Assembly: GCA_963576475.1 (NCBI GenBank)
Contig: OY754972.1
Coordinates: forward strand, 7,211,427 to 7,275,426
Reading direction: 5' to 3'
DNA length: 64,000 nucleotides
From: Molanna angustata
Taxonomy: Eukaryota > Arthropoda > Insecta > Trichoptera > Molannidae
Both the position numbers and the translations under genes were made by a program. The notes below the pieces were generated by a model. That model saw nothing but the letters and a program-made list of their open reading frames with translations, did no database searches and was not told the origin of the DNA. This document shows positions 45,250 through 57,045 of the stretch, piece by piece (the first letter of the stretch is position 1; each line of letters starts with the position of its first letter).

Positions 45250-47927
45250 CTAAATATCATATACTATGTGTATTGTGCCTCAGGGAAGTGTTTTGGGGCC
45301 AGTTCTGTTCCTGGTCTATATAAATGGTCTGATGAAGCTCAATATGTTGGATGGAGACATTGTATCTTTTACAGATGACACAGCAGTTATTTTTAGTGAT
45401 AGAACATGGGACGGCGTACATAAAAAAAAAACTGAAAAAGGCCTTAAATTGATAAAAACTTGGTTGGACAATAATCTACTTACACTAAATACAGACAAAA
45501 CTGTTTTCATGACCATGAGTATAACAAACAGAGACGATGACTATCTAAAGAACAAAAACTTGAAAATACATTCCTGTTTACAGAATCCCTCAGACGACTG
45601 TACACCTTATTTATGTGAATGCCCGAGCATTAAAAAAGTCAAAGACACTAAATACCTTGGAATAATTATAGATGAAAGACTTGACTGGAAACAACATATA
45701 CAAAACACATCTGATAAAATAAGGAAAACTATTTATTTTGCTCTTATACAAAGTATACTAACATATGAAATATTGGGTTGGGGGGGAGCCACCTTAACTG
45801 CCCTAGATCCGCTTATTAAAAGCCAATGAGCCGTTGTAAGGGTCATAAATAAAAAAACATTTAGACATCCATCCTACCAACTGTTTCGCGAATTTGGTGT
45901 AGACAAATATACACAAAAACAATTATACTACATTACACCAAGCATCAACATCTGCTGATACCATTGTCTCATCAACTTTCAACGAGATGTAATGAAAAAC
46001 ATTACAAGGTGCCCAGGACCAGAACAGAGTTTGCTCATAGGCACTTCTCATTTTTGGCACCCAGGCTGTTTAACTCGGTTCATGATAAAAACTTTAACCT
46101 GAAGCAGATTATTGGTAATCCTGCACTTAAAGGATTGTTGACGGATTGGCTATTAAAAATGGGAAGAAAATAAACTGAAAAAGTACTTACCTATGTCCCT
46201 GCCTAGTGAACAGATGAACAGGGTGTGTATGTATGTGTGTGAGCGCGTGCGTGCATGTGAGGGTGTGTATGTGTGTGCGAGGGTGTGTATGTGTGTGTGT
46301 GAGGGTGTGTGCATGTAGGTGTTTGGGTGTTGGTGTGTGGGTGCGAAACAGGCCAAACTATATCTGATATTGTTTTATTTTATTTACTTATATATATATT
46401 TTTTTATCGCCTTATTGATTGATATATTCTTGCTTACTTATATATAAATCATTGTTTTGTTTTATTTTTGCTTTATTGTTTGATATATTCTTGCTTACTT
46501 CTATATAAACCATTGTTTTGTTTTATCTTTTTAGCTTTATTGTTTGATATATTCTTGCTAACTTCTAAATAAATCATTGTTTTTTTGTTTAATTTTTTTG
46601 CTTTATTGCTTGATATATTCTTACTAACTTCTATATAAATCATTGTTTTGTTTTATTTTTTTGATATATACTTGCTAACTTCTATATAAATCATTAATTC
46701 GTTTTATTTTTTTGCTTTATTGCTTGATATATTATTCTTACTAACTTCTATATAAATCATTGTTTTGTATTATTTTTTACTTTATTGTTTGATATATTCT
46801 TGCTAACTTTTAGATATATACTTGCTAACTTCTATATAAATCATTAATTTGTTTTATTTTTTTGCTTTATTGCTTGACATATTATTCTTACTAACTTCTA
46901 TATAAATCATTGTTTTGTATTATTTTTTACTTTATTGTTTGATATATTCTTGCTAACTTCTATATAAATCATTGTTTTGTTTTATTATATATTTTTTTCT
47001 TTATTGTTTGATATATTCTTGCTAACTTTTAGATATATACTTGCTAACTTCTATATAAATCATTAATTTGTTTTATTTTTTTGCTTTATTGCTTGACATA
47101 TTATTCTTACTAACTTCTATATAAATCATTGTTTTGTATTATTTTTTACTTTATTGTTTGATATATTCTTGCTAACTTCTATATAAATCATTGTTTTGTT
47201 TTATTATATATTTTTTTCTTTATTGTTTGATATATTCTTGCTAACTTTTAGATATATACTTGCTTACTTCTATATAAATCATTAATTTGTTTTATTTTTT
47301 TGCTTTATTGCTTGACATATTATTCTTACTAACTTCTATACAAATCATTGTTTTGTATTATTTTTTACTTTATTGTTTGATATATTCTTGCTAACTTCTA
47401 TATAAATCATTGTTTTGTTTTATTATATATTTTTTCTTTATTGTTTGATATATTCTTGCTAACTTTTAGATATATACTTGCTAACTTCTATATAAATCAT
47501 TAATTTGTTTTATTTTTTTGCTTTATTGCTTGACATATTATTCTTACTAACTTCTATATAAATCATTGTTTTGTTTTATTTTTTACTTTATTGTTTGATA
47601 TATTCTTGCTAACTTCTATATAAATCATTGTTTTGTTTTATTTTTTTCTTTATTGTTTGATATATTCTTGCTAATTTCTATATAAATCTTTGTTTTGTTT
47701 TGCTTGATTGTTTGATGTACTATTCTTGTTTACCTATATACAAATCATGTTATATAGAATGTATACTATCACGAAAACTGAATGAAATACGAAAATATTG
47801 TATAAATATGTATTAATGTGATTGTGAAATATTACACCTCGGTACAGGCTAAGCCCAGTGAGGTGGATATATATATAATATGTAAAAAAATGATTTTGTA
47901 AATTATAATAAATAAATAAATAAATAT
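45250..47927 (+). mobile_element. CR1/Jockey-type LINE, 5'-truncated, with satellite-like 3' region
   Basis: The frame 45266-45829 encodes VPQGSVLGPVLFLVYINGL, a TDDTAVIF catalytic block (TDD in place of the usual YADD/FADD), LLTLNTDKTVFMTM and TKYLGIIIDERLDWKQHIQN, all diagnostic of non-LTR reverse transcriptase. 45964-46173 carries the C-terminal HRHFSFLAPRLFNSV. Stops and a frameshift separate them. Then come a GT-rich tract (46215-46345), a minisatellite (46370-47720) and an end with GGTACAGGCTAAGCCCAGTG and (AAAT)n. It begins immediately after the TA-flanked element. Confidence 0.85.
46370..47720. repeat. Minisatellite with ~219-bp higher-order period
   Basis: The basic unit, about 60 bp, has CTTGCTAACTTCTATATAAA then TCATTGTTTTGTTTTATTTT. 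From 46811 a four-unit block beginning TAGATATATACTTGC recurs at 46811, 47030, 47249 and 47467 (spacing 219, 219, 218), so the array has been amplified at two scales. Confidence 0.92.
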
Positions 47928-47929
47928 TA

Positions 47930-48580
47930 TTCATACAAAGTTATTTAGTCTATTTTATTTAGTCCATACAAAGCATAATATAAATATTAAAGATTATAAC
48001 TGCTTCACAAGACAGTCTGTTACGAAGCACTACCACACTACCTGTACAGTTAGTATATTTTACTATTTAAAAATACATAAATAAAACATATTATACATAC
48101 ATACATACCTACCTAAATATTGATAAAAAAATCTCGCACATACGTAATCAAAAGATGGGTTGAACCACACCACCCCATTGTACGTATAGTAGTGCTGTGC
48201 AAAACTTGTACCTACGTGTTAACGGGGTACACAATTGACCCACTCTATTTTGTCTATCACTCGCCACACGTACAAAGGCATGGTGCGACCTTCCAATGTC
48301 TTTATGTATTTGAAATAGAACATTTTTTTATAAATAGGTACTTTTAAAAGATGACAATTGATAATCACGAAATAGTTGCAAAGTTGGATAGTCAGATGTT
48401 TTTTTTATTTATAATTTTTATTATCAACCTTTGTGTAATTTCTAGGGGTAAAATGGGTGTTTCATACGCCCCTCCCCATGCAACAATGCCATATACATAG
48501 CATTATTGAATGGACGAAAGCGTAATATACATTTTTAAGTCATTTTAAGAAGAATGTTTCTAAGGTTAATAAATATGTAA
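47930..48580. other. No recognisable feature
   Basis: AT-rich. A short (CATA)n run at 48095-48115 resembles an antisense RTE tail. Confidence 0.4.
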
Positions 48581-48582
48581 AT

Positions 48583-49440
48583 AAGCTGTTCTTCCCCCAC
48601 CACCATCCGTTCTGCTTATGGGGACTAATAACGGCCCCTTGCAAAACTTTGAAAAAACATATGAAGAGTCCGGAGAACTCTAAAACCTTGCAGACACTGC
48701 ACTTAATGTGCCAAAGAGAGCTTATCATTTGGAAACAACTGGCTCACCGCTCAGTGATAGCGAAGATAATAGTGCACCGAATTTAAGACAGAATGTCTTG
48801 AAAGGCCTAAAATTGCTCTTCGTGGCAACAAGGTCCGCATGTCTAATGGGTCCAAAGAAATTCCCTCGGACATCGTCGTAGAGTTCTCGTCGGAAAGTTG
48901 ACACGGAGAAGTTAGTGCATTACCATAGGATATGTTCAGAAGTCTGTTCAGGGTTATCACAAAGCTGACATGAGGACGAATCGGATAAGTGAAAACGAAA
49001 GAGATAACTTTTGAAACTACCGTGTCCAGTAAGGAATTGCGTGGTCCAATAATCGGGAACAATCCACGAGGATGAAATTCGAGTCCTCACATCGGGAAGA
49101 AATAAAAATGTCAGTCTGCCCACGGAAGAAGAGGACCAGCGACGTTGCCAAACATCTAAAAGAGAACTCCGGGCCAAGTTCTCAATCTCTCTACGAACTA
49201 TGGGTAAATTTACAGGTGGGAGAGAAACACCACCCAAAATTGAGCTTCGGCCTCTGTACAGGTTGTGAATTGAAGCTCGTCGCTGTGTTTCCAGATCAAG
49301 GGGAGCCATACCTGTGAGAATAGAAAGTGTGTCGGTAGCGCAGGTTCTGTAAGCCTTTGTTAAAGCTATTAGAGCGAAGCGCTGTCCAGAAAGCAGCAGA
49401 CATCTAATGTACTGGGTTTCACAACGATGAGCCCAAATAA
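48583..49440 (-). mobile_element. R1-like LINE C-terminal region, broken
   Basis: The minus strand encodes RCLLLSGQRFALIALTKAYR, then LSILTGMAPLDLETQRRA (48920-49309 frame) and VLTGHGSF-like FLTGHGSFKSYLFRFHLSDS, then CQLCDNPEQTSEHILW, the zinc-knuckle-like end of R1/Jockey-type elements. A frameshift near 48920 moves the rest to another frame. GTAAATAAGCT lies at both ends (48572-48582 and 49443-49453), a probable target duplication. Confidence 0.85.
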
Positions 49441-50480
49441 ATGTAAATAAGCTTTCTTAATCTGTTTTTAGTGTTATTTATTTGGGTTTCCATTTTAGGT
49501 TACTCCTAAATAAATTTACAGGTGGGAGAGAAACACCACCTGTAAATAAATAAATAAATAAATAAATATTTAATTTCAGTTTTATTTGTTATACATAAAT
49601 AATCGTACCAAATCGTTTTGTTCTCGTATAACGTGTCTGTTTGTAAAATGTCATTGTGTTTAGCTATAACTGTAATATTATGGTGTGTGTAATCGACTAG
49701 TTATATGAGACGCCTCTGGTTGACATATGATTACTCGCAGTCATTAAAATATATAGTGAGTTATAAGTATGAACGTACATATGTAGTTCCGCATAGCGGA
49801 CAACGGAAACAGGGTGTGGAACCTTATACTAGAACTATGTACATAGCCTATGTACTTGCATTGATTGATATGAATCGCATCTCACGGGCCAAGCCTCCTC
49901 TCCGTTGCCAGTTGCGTAAATGAATTAATTACGAGATTTTTTGGTAGAGCTCGCCAAACGAAAGAACGCGTGGCCTACGATATACTGCAGGCCTGCATGC
50001 GTTTTTTACCGACGCCGAAGTGAGTGCTGTCGTTTCATGGGTAGCACTAGGTTCAACTATGGAAATACATTGAACACTATTCGTTTACCTTATTGTTTAT
50101 CTATTATTAATATTACTTTTTTTATTAAATTTAGTATTATTTTAGTAAGTACTAAGTGATACAATGAAACATGTTTTATATTAATAATGTTTTATATTTC
50201 ATTCCGCTACTTAGGTACAATTCGGGAAGAAATAGCAAAGAAACCTGGAAGACATTTTTAAAATATATATTATACACATTAACATAATATGATATACCTA
50301 ACATTTAAAAAAAAATAATTATACTTACTAATAAACACTTCAAAATATAATTAACAATGCGGAGATATGTTACATGTTTGAAACTATTTCAGTACTGATC
50401 CATATTGAACTACGTGTTGTTAAAGCAGGTAACAGCACTGAGTTCGTAATTATCCAACGTCATTTTGGGTTCGCGCGCAG
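49441..50480. other. Mostly unassigned; short duplication near 49509
   Basis: 49509-49545 repeats about 30 bp of 49205-49238 and forms a palindrome (described as a finding), followed by (AAAT)n. The rest is AT-rich with short unsupported frames. Confidence 0.4.
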
Positions 50481-50486
50481 GCTTGT

Positions 50487-50648
50487 CCCCCTAGACAACG
50501 TGTCATTTAGCTCAAGAAAAGAAACAAAAAAAGATAACTCAATGTATGGAAGTGATCGTTGCCAGTCACGTGACAACTGTCACTTCCATACATTGAGTTA
50601 TCTTTTCTTGTTTCTTTTCTTGAGCTAAATGACACGTTGTCTAGGGGG
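50487..50648. repeat. Near-perfect hairpin, 69-bp arms, 24-base loop
   Basis: Arm 50487-50555 and arm 50580-50648 are complementary at 68 of 69 positions. The loop contains the palindrome GTCACGTGAC (50565-50574). The two mirrored short frames in the arms are by-products. It could be a foldback element, a template-switch product or a small-RNA precursor. Confidence 0.95.
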
Positions 50649-50849
50649 GCTGATATATCGTAGGCCACGGAAAGAACGCGGGTGACGTCACCCCTCCAGG
50701 AATCAATTGTGTTATTGGAATATAACAATCTGATTTGAATTAACCAATAACATTCATTTATGTTTTAACTCAAACGATATCCTCGAGTATTTTGATTGGG
50801 TTAAGAAAAGAAAAATTCGCTTACAAAATACCAAAAACATAATTAGGTA

Positions 50850-51175
50850 GGTACATCATTACTTTATGACAATTTTTAAGATCTCAATAAAAACGAAGAT
50901 AGAATATTATAGGAGAACTAGGAACTCAAGGCACGTTCAGGGCTTACGACCCGTCCTCGGCTGGTGTACGTGATCACTTTATGCGCTAGCGCAACGTTCC
51001 CTTATTATGGCTTCTAATTAAGTTCCCTATATATCCAATTTTTTTAATGTTCTATATAGGTATTTTAATCAAGAAAATCTATTCGTTTGCAAATAAGCTG
51101 AAAACACTATCGCCACCTATGAAGTGACGAAGAAATTTTTTTGTAACGCCATCTATTAAGAAATTGGTTTGTAAA
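50850..51175 (+). repeat. Dispersed repeat family R, copy 4
   Basis: Contains ATCTCAATAAAAACGAAG, TTCAGGGCTTACGACCCG, TGATCACTTTATGCGC and the ATGAAGTGACGAAG...ACGCCATCTATT part also seen reversed at 8375-8430. Confidence 0.8.
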
Positions 51176-51229
51176 CAATGAAAGCAGAAGTCATGAGGTA
51201 ATAATTTTTATTTTTACGGGAAAATAAAC

Positions 51230-51775
51230 ACACTTAGATGGTTTGGTCATATGAAAAGAGTGAAAAAAGATCAATTAAAATTTAGATTTGATTTTGAAGC
51301 ATATCTGAATAGTGCTTCTCAATTTTTTAAACTGTCAAATATTTCAAAGTGACCTTGGGTATCTTAAAATTTGATATATTTATTTTCAAATTGCTAAAAA
51401 GGCACATACGTAACTTTCATAAAATGTCATTGAAGAATAAATTATCAAGTTTTCATATTGATATATTTAATTAAAAAATAATTTATCAAACTCAATTCGT
51501 GAAAATGTAAAAATTTTTCCATACACAATTTGAATACTTTTTTTTTTTAATAAAAATGAATATGCCCTTGTTAAACAAGTACATATACATCTTCCTATGT
51601 TCCCTAAAATAAGCAAATAAATTCTTGTGCTATAGGTGAACGAAATCGGTCGAGGCAGGATTCGAACTCGCGACCACTGGATTACTAGCCCAGCGCACTA
51701 ACCGCTCTACCATCGACCCATCTAAAGAGTGACTTGGTATCGTTGGCCACAACCCACTCATTTAATTATGTATTG
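51230..51775 (+). repeat. Dispersed repeat family Z, split by a SINE
   Basis: 51290-51545 and 51726-51770 match 55870-56190. The SINE B insertion 51548-51722 lies between. Confidence 0.7.
51548..51722 (-). mobile_element. tRNA-derived SINE, family B, copy 2
   Basis: The minus strand reads GGTCGATGGTAGAGCGGTTA, an anticodon stem CTGGG/TCCAG with loop CTAGTAA, B box AGTTCGAATCC and an acceptor 3' side TCGACC that pairs with GGTCGA. It is closer to a foldable tRNA than the copy at 7533, but continues into the same SINE body and T-rich (A-tail) end. Confidence 0.85.
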
Positions 51776-52094
51776 GTTGACGATTATCCTTTTTATTTTT
51801 TACATAAATGTAAATTGTAATTTTTGTTTAGATATATTTGTAAATGCTCATACTGTTTTTTTTTTGCTTTAATTAGCAGTTTATTGTATTATGTTCATAT
51901 TTGATTATTTATTGTTCCGACCAAACCTGTATAAAGTTTATATAAGTTAGTAAATTGACCACTAGTCTAGAATAATTGGTTTTCTTACAACCAAGAGAAA
52001 TCGTTCATCGTACATGACGTACATATGTACATATATTACTCTGAGCCTATACAATTATTTTATTCGCGCTGTAAGTATTGCAAACGAAATTGAA
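51776..52094. other. No recognisable feature
   Basis: AT-rich intron DNA. Confidence 0.4.
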
Positions 52095-53455
52095 AAACCA
52101 AACTTTTTACTCTCCACACTATGGAATATTGGAGAGCGATGATTTCACAATTTTTAAGCGTTTTTTTTTACATCAATTTCTCAACGGGTATCATGTAGAG
52201 AGTGCACACTGTGAGTTTCGTCGTGATGTGTTTGTATGTATGACTAAATAATATAATGTAATTTATTTGTGTCCTCTCTACAGCCCAAACTATAAGTCCG
52301 ATCGACTTCATATTTACATCATATGTGTAAAGTGCATAGACCTAGAGTTGATTAGTTTTCCATAGATATCCGTAAATTCTTCTCTATGATTTCATCTGTC
52401 CAATTTTTTTAAAAATGCTCTCACGGTCGGAAAATCGAGATATTTTTATACTGTTTGAAATTTTGATACAACAAAAATAAATTCATCAAAAATGCATTCT
52501 AGGATTGTCAAAATTTAAAGAAAAAAATCTATGAGCTGATTAGTTTTCCATAGGATTTGCTTCTCTATGATTTCATCTGTCCAGATTTTCAAAATGCTCT
52601 CACGGTCTGGAAAATAGAGATATTTTTATACTGCTTGAAATTTTTAATACAACAAAAATAAACTCATCAAAAATGCATTCAAGGATTGTCAAAATTTAAA
52701 GAAAAAAATCTATGGTTTGCCATATCAATGTGAAATATATTTCATATTTGTATGAAAAATGTATATAACAGAAATAAAATAGCTTCTGTAAGGGAAAATT
52801 GAGTGATCAACATGTTGATATTGTATATGTCTCTATAGACAAGTGTATTTTTTACTCTCCATTTCTATCTTCCTCAAGGGGTAGGCAGTGAGAACCGAAC
52901 ACCGCATTCTTCTATCTTGACACATACACCGCCTCATCAACATTGATACACTGTCTCAAACATGCTCATCTTGCTAGTAATGCAATTTTACTTAAAATTT
53001 CTCAACAGGTATCATGTAGAAAATACATACTATGAGTTTCGTGAAAATATTTTGGTGTCTTTGGTGTATTGTTTTATTTTTTTTTTTTTATTTATTTATA
53101 ATTAACTGGTTTACTACTACATTTTTATACATACATATGAAAAATAAAAATACAACAAGATAGATAAAAATATAGACAATATCAAAAAAAAAAGTAACCA
53201 TGACAAAAGAGACAAAAATAATAAAAGTAGTAACAAAAAGTAATAACAAAAAGTAAAGAAAACAAAAAGTAATAACAAAAAGTAATGAAAACTTTTGTCC
53301 TCTGGGAACCTTATATTTGTTTTAGGATCTAATAGAAATGTACTTAATAAAAATGCATTTAGAGATTGTCAACCTTTCAAGAAGAAAAAATTGAACACTT
53401 ACTGTTGTGTGGAGAGTTTAGTGTTGGCCACAATCCACTCATTTTTATGATAATA
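52095..53455 (+). repeat. Dispersed repeat family Y, copy 2
   Basis: Starts near ACTCTCCACACTATGG and ends near GGAGAGTTTAGTGTTGGC, matching 25820-26530. A block of about 180 bp (GATTAGTTTTCCATAG...AAATCTATG) is tandemly duplicated at about 52350-52720. 53070-53284 is an added AT-rich insert. Confidence 0.75.
53070..53284. repeat. AT-rich insert ending in an AACAAAAAGTAAT minisatellite
   Basis: Interrupts family Y between GTGTATTG and TGAAAACTTTTGT (continuous at 26356-26375). Its right half repeats AACAAAAAGTAAT three to four times. Confidence 0.7.
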
Positions 53456-53734
53456 TCATATCAGATACGTACCCATTATTATGATATACGTGTACGGTGG
53501 TTATATCTGTTTTTTTTTTATTTTGCATACCCGTCTGTTATCATCGAAAGTATATAGATATAATTTTGAATTTCATTTGTGTGAATGCGGTTTTAAAATT
53601 ATTTTTATGAATAAGTAGATAATTTGCCCGTTGGCATATTTAAGCATTACATATAATAAAGAAAGTGGAATTATAAATTCTGCGTAGGTATGATTTTAAA
53701 TAATAATGTATGATGTGTTTGTATTAATATATTA
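53456..53734. other. No recognisable feature
   Basis: AT-rich intron DNA. Confidence 0.4.
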
Positions 53735-54959
53735 CTAGTTGCATGTAACTCATGAGATCCAAGTGTAGATAGCGATAGTATTTATAGTTGAAGAATACGT
53801 ACCAAACGCAGATTTATGAACATTTTAATATATTTTGTTTTTTATATAATAATATGTTTGTAGGTAGGTATGTATGTCAGGATAGGATAGTATGGGGGTT
53901 AGTCTTTCTTCCTACCCAGAATATGAAAACAGCATGATGTTTTGTATGTATATTATATGTTTGGAGATTAAGTATCAAACTATTGCAAGTCCCCGTAGAT
54001 GTTGTGTATACTGCCTTACAAATTATATGAAACGATATCGTCACTTAATTCAATTTTTACAAAAATTATTACAAAAAGTTTGAGATGTGCCTACTACTAC
54101 AATGTTTATATATTTTATAGAAAATTAAATTATCATGGTTGCGGTGTTTCAGCGTTTTCGATATTTTTAAAAACTTTGGAAATAAAGGCAGTACTTACAT
54201 AAATTTATCACAAAAATGTTTGAAAAATTTTGGATTTTTTTTGAAAATTTTTTTTTTTGATATTTTGTATTTGTCTATATTCATACCAATTTTCAGGGTT
54301 CTAGCTTAGGTATATGGTTTTTGGGATATAAGGAAAAATAAAGTAAAAATTCAAAAGTTGATAATCCCCGATTGAAACAAAAATTCGAAATTCTGAGTAT
54401 GAAAGTTTTGTAGGCCTATATCTTTTTGTATATTTTGATGTTTTAGGCTCTATGCATTGAGCGGATTAAAGTTATAATATGGGACACACACACAGACACA
54501 CTAAATGTTTTACTCCGAATTCTGAGTAAATCCATATTGTATATACAGAACCATAGAATTATAAAGTACAGAAGCCGCGTGCAATATAAATATCGAAATA
54601 AAATGTATGACAAGTTTTATTTACATGTTGTGTATGTGAGGCGGTAGATCGGTAGGTGTACTTATACTGCATAGAATAGAGATTTTACGTGTACTACTAT
54701 GTATGTGTTCTATGACTTTATTGACGGCCGGGCGAGTGAAACTCAGAACATTGTTCTTAGTTTTAGTTGTCACACTTTCATCGCGCTGACTAGGTATCTG
54801 TACCTATCATATATAATCTAAGTATTGAACATATATGTTGTGAAGCCTCTAAGTTGACTTCATAGTTGGAAAAACCGTGAAAAATATAGCGTATCTTGAC
54901 TTGATGCCTCGTCGATATATTAAGAGAAATAAATTGTCTTGAACAAATCAACAGATGGA
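53735..54959 (-). mobile_element. Helitron, 1.2 kb, near full length
   Basis: Reversed copy: CTAGTTGCATGTAACTCATG at 53735 is the 3' end, and the 5' end lies near 54959 (GAACAAATCAACAGATGGA). It has the same internal blocks as 60918-62001 but only a short (CA)n tract at 54487-54502. A second termination-like split is not seen. Confidence 0.8.
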
Positions 54960-55509
54960 TAAAGTCGTAAAACTGATGAGAAATTGATTAAGCTCAAAAT
55001 TGTAAAGTTATAACTAGGTATCCATTTTTTTGGTAGAGAGTAAAAAGATGTTACAAGTATTGGGTATTGAATGCAAAAAAAACATTTATATTTATTCAAA
55101 ATGTTTGATAATGTAGGTATCACAAAAACACAAACAATGAAACAGAAAATATACTAGCAAATTTTCTATTATGTTGCTCTACGAAATGCAAAAACAACTT
55201 AGAACTCTCTAGCAACTTACCCATTTGAGTAAATGAACATAGCATTAGTACCTATTCAAATGCAACTCTGTACATTTTTAAGGCGTTATTTCTGCTGCTG
55301 ACTTGTTGGAACAAAATTCTGTCTTATAACAATAATATGTTAACAATTGAACGATAATGAATCAGTGATGGCCAATTATGGTGCTTTCTCTTCGCTATCG
55401 AATATTCATCCACAATGTGCCTTGTCAAAAAACATGAACACCTGTATTATATCAAAACATCATTAATTATTCGCTAATATCGTAAACTAAAATTACTAAT
55501 TGACCCTCA
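54960..55509. other. No recognisable feature
   Basis: AT-rich intron DNA with no coding frame or repeat match. Confidence 0.4.
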
Positions 55510-56190
55510 TTCGTTAGATTTTTCACTCCTCACTAACCCAAGGGGATATAGTGGGGAGTTATGATTTCGCAATTTTTAAGGCTATTTTTTTATTACAGAT
55601 TGTCAACTGGGGTCATGCTGAGATTGTATTCTGAAAGTTTCATCACAATGTGTCTGTGTGTGTGTGTGTGAGCTGTGTACTATTAGCGCCCTTGAGATGA
55701 AAACACAAAAATGGCGCTATATTAATTATCCATTTATTATTATTATTATTATTATTATGTGCTCTGTGCTATGTATGGCGTGTTTATTTTACTTTATAGA
55801 TTATTGACTAAAGTACTCATTCGATTATTTTCAAATATTGCAAATTTGTAAATCTAATTCTCTTTTAGACCCCATTAGATTGTGAAGGATATCTGAATAG
55901 TGCTTCTTATTTTTTTAACTGTCAAATACTTCAGTGTGACTCCAAACTCAGGAAACTTTTAATTTGATTTTTTTTATTTTCAAATTGCTAAAAAAGCACA
56001 TTACTTTCATAAAATGGCATTGAAGAATTATCAAATTTTCATAGTAAAATATTTAAATAAAAAAATATTGAACAAACTCATTTCATAAAAATGATGAAAG
56101 ATTTCCATACAAAATTTGAATACTTTTTGGAGTTACTTGGTAGTTAGGAGTATAGCGTTGGCTACTACCCACTCGTTTTATTATAAGTAT
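55510..56190 (+). repeat. Dispersed repeat family Z, uninterrupted copy
   Basis: It starts near TTCACTCCTCACTAACCC and ends near GGCTACTACCCACTCG. It includes short (TG)n (55652-55670) and (ATT)n (55736-55757) tracts. At 55865-55872 it is continuous where the copy at 4526 carries the MITE. Its start resembles family Y, so Y and Z may be branches of one family. Confidence 0.75.
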
Positions 56191-56474
56191 ACGGATATCT
56201 TTTTGGTCTGAATTTGTTCTTGATAACTTAAGTTTCCATAGCTTCCAGAATAGACGGAAATACATATCTGCTTTAAATATTATTTACATAAAAATTGTTG
56301 GAAATTGTAAATGCTGCTGTCTTAGAAAAAAATTCTTTATATGTTTCCGAGACTGCAGAAATGATTTTATTTCCCGCTATGTAGAACCAATCTGCTAATG
56401 GCTCTCTGCCTACCCCAAATAGTGAAACGATATGTAATATAGTGTTTTCATATAGTATTTTCTTTTATTTCCAG
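56191..56474. other. End of LPCAT intron 1
   Basis: Includes a decayed RTE tip (GGCTCTCTGCCTACCCCAAA at 56400) and the acceptor tract TTTTCTTTTATTTCCAG ending at 56474. Confidence 0.6.
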
Positions 56475-56620
56475 ACGGCTGTCTTCACCGTAGTTCTCTT
56501 ACCATTCAGGGTGGTGGTCATTTGTTGGCTACTGGTGACCGCCTGGTTCCTGGCCTGCATCGGACTATGGGGCCTCAGCGAGCAGGATCTTCGTAGTAAA
56601 CCTATGACAGGGTGGAGAAG
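56475..56620 (+). CDS. LPCAT: LPCAT, exon 2 (transmembrane segment)
   Basis: 146 nt after TTTTATTTCCAG, ending AGAAG/GTAGGA in phase 2. It encodes TAVFTVVLLPFRVVVICWLL, then VTAWFLACIGLWGLSEQDLR and KPMTGWRR. This is the single hydrophobic segment of LPCAT1/2, with the family's LLPFR (LFPVR/LLPIR in relatives) and the tryptophan-arginine end (TGWRR). Base composition is clearly richer in GC than the introns around it. It joins exon 1 across 31.6 kb with matching phase. Exon 3, expected to start the acyltransferase domain, was not found up to 64000. Confidence 0.9.
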
Positions 56621-56799
56621 GTAGGAATTTCATGCTACCCTAGTTAATTTAGAGAGTTTGAATGGTGGTTTTTATTTTTTATTGTATTACTTAGTTCAAC
56701 CATTGATATATCGTTTGTTGAATAATCTGTGTTTGGATTTTTTTTTTGAACTACACGTTGCTAGAAATCCAAGCTCCTTAATAACACCATTGCTCGATT

Positions 56800-57045
56800 G
56801 TCTTCTTCTTCTTCTTCATTTAATAGACCTAGTTGGTCTGTTCTTCAGAAACTATGCCTCCTGGGATGACGAAGTCCAGCTATCCTTCTATCTCTTGAGT
56901 GGTCTTCTGGGTAGGCGGCGGCCAGAAGGAATTTCATTCGCCGCTATATACGCAAGTCTATCATTATCCATCCTGGCTACGTGGTCCAGGATGATGGTCC
57001 GTTGCTCGATTGTCAATTTAGCAAAATTGTTTTTTGGAGGTCAGT
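56800..57045 (-). mobile_element. LINE C-terminal fragment
   Basis: The minus strand encodes DHVARMDNDRLAYIAANEIP, then SGRRLPRRPLKR-stop-KDSWTSSSQEA, the basic end of a non-LTR element, followed by an (AAG)n tail (56801-56812 reversed). It lies in LPCAT intron 2. Confidence 0.7.

Noticed and set aside
46153..46356. His/Thr-rich minus-strand frame
   Set aside because: Produced by the GT-rich tract at the LINE 3' region.
50374..50728. Two mirrored 73-84-codon frames
   Set aside because: They are the two arms of the hairpin read on opposite strands.
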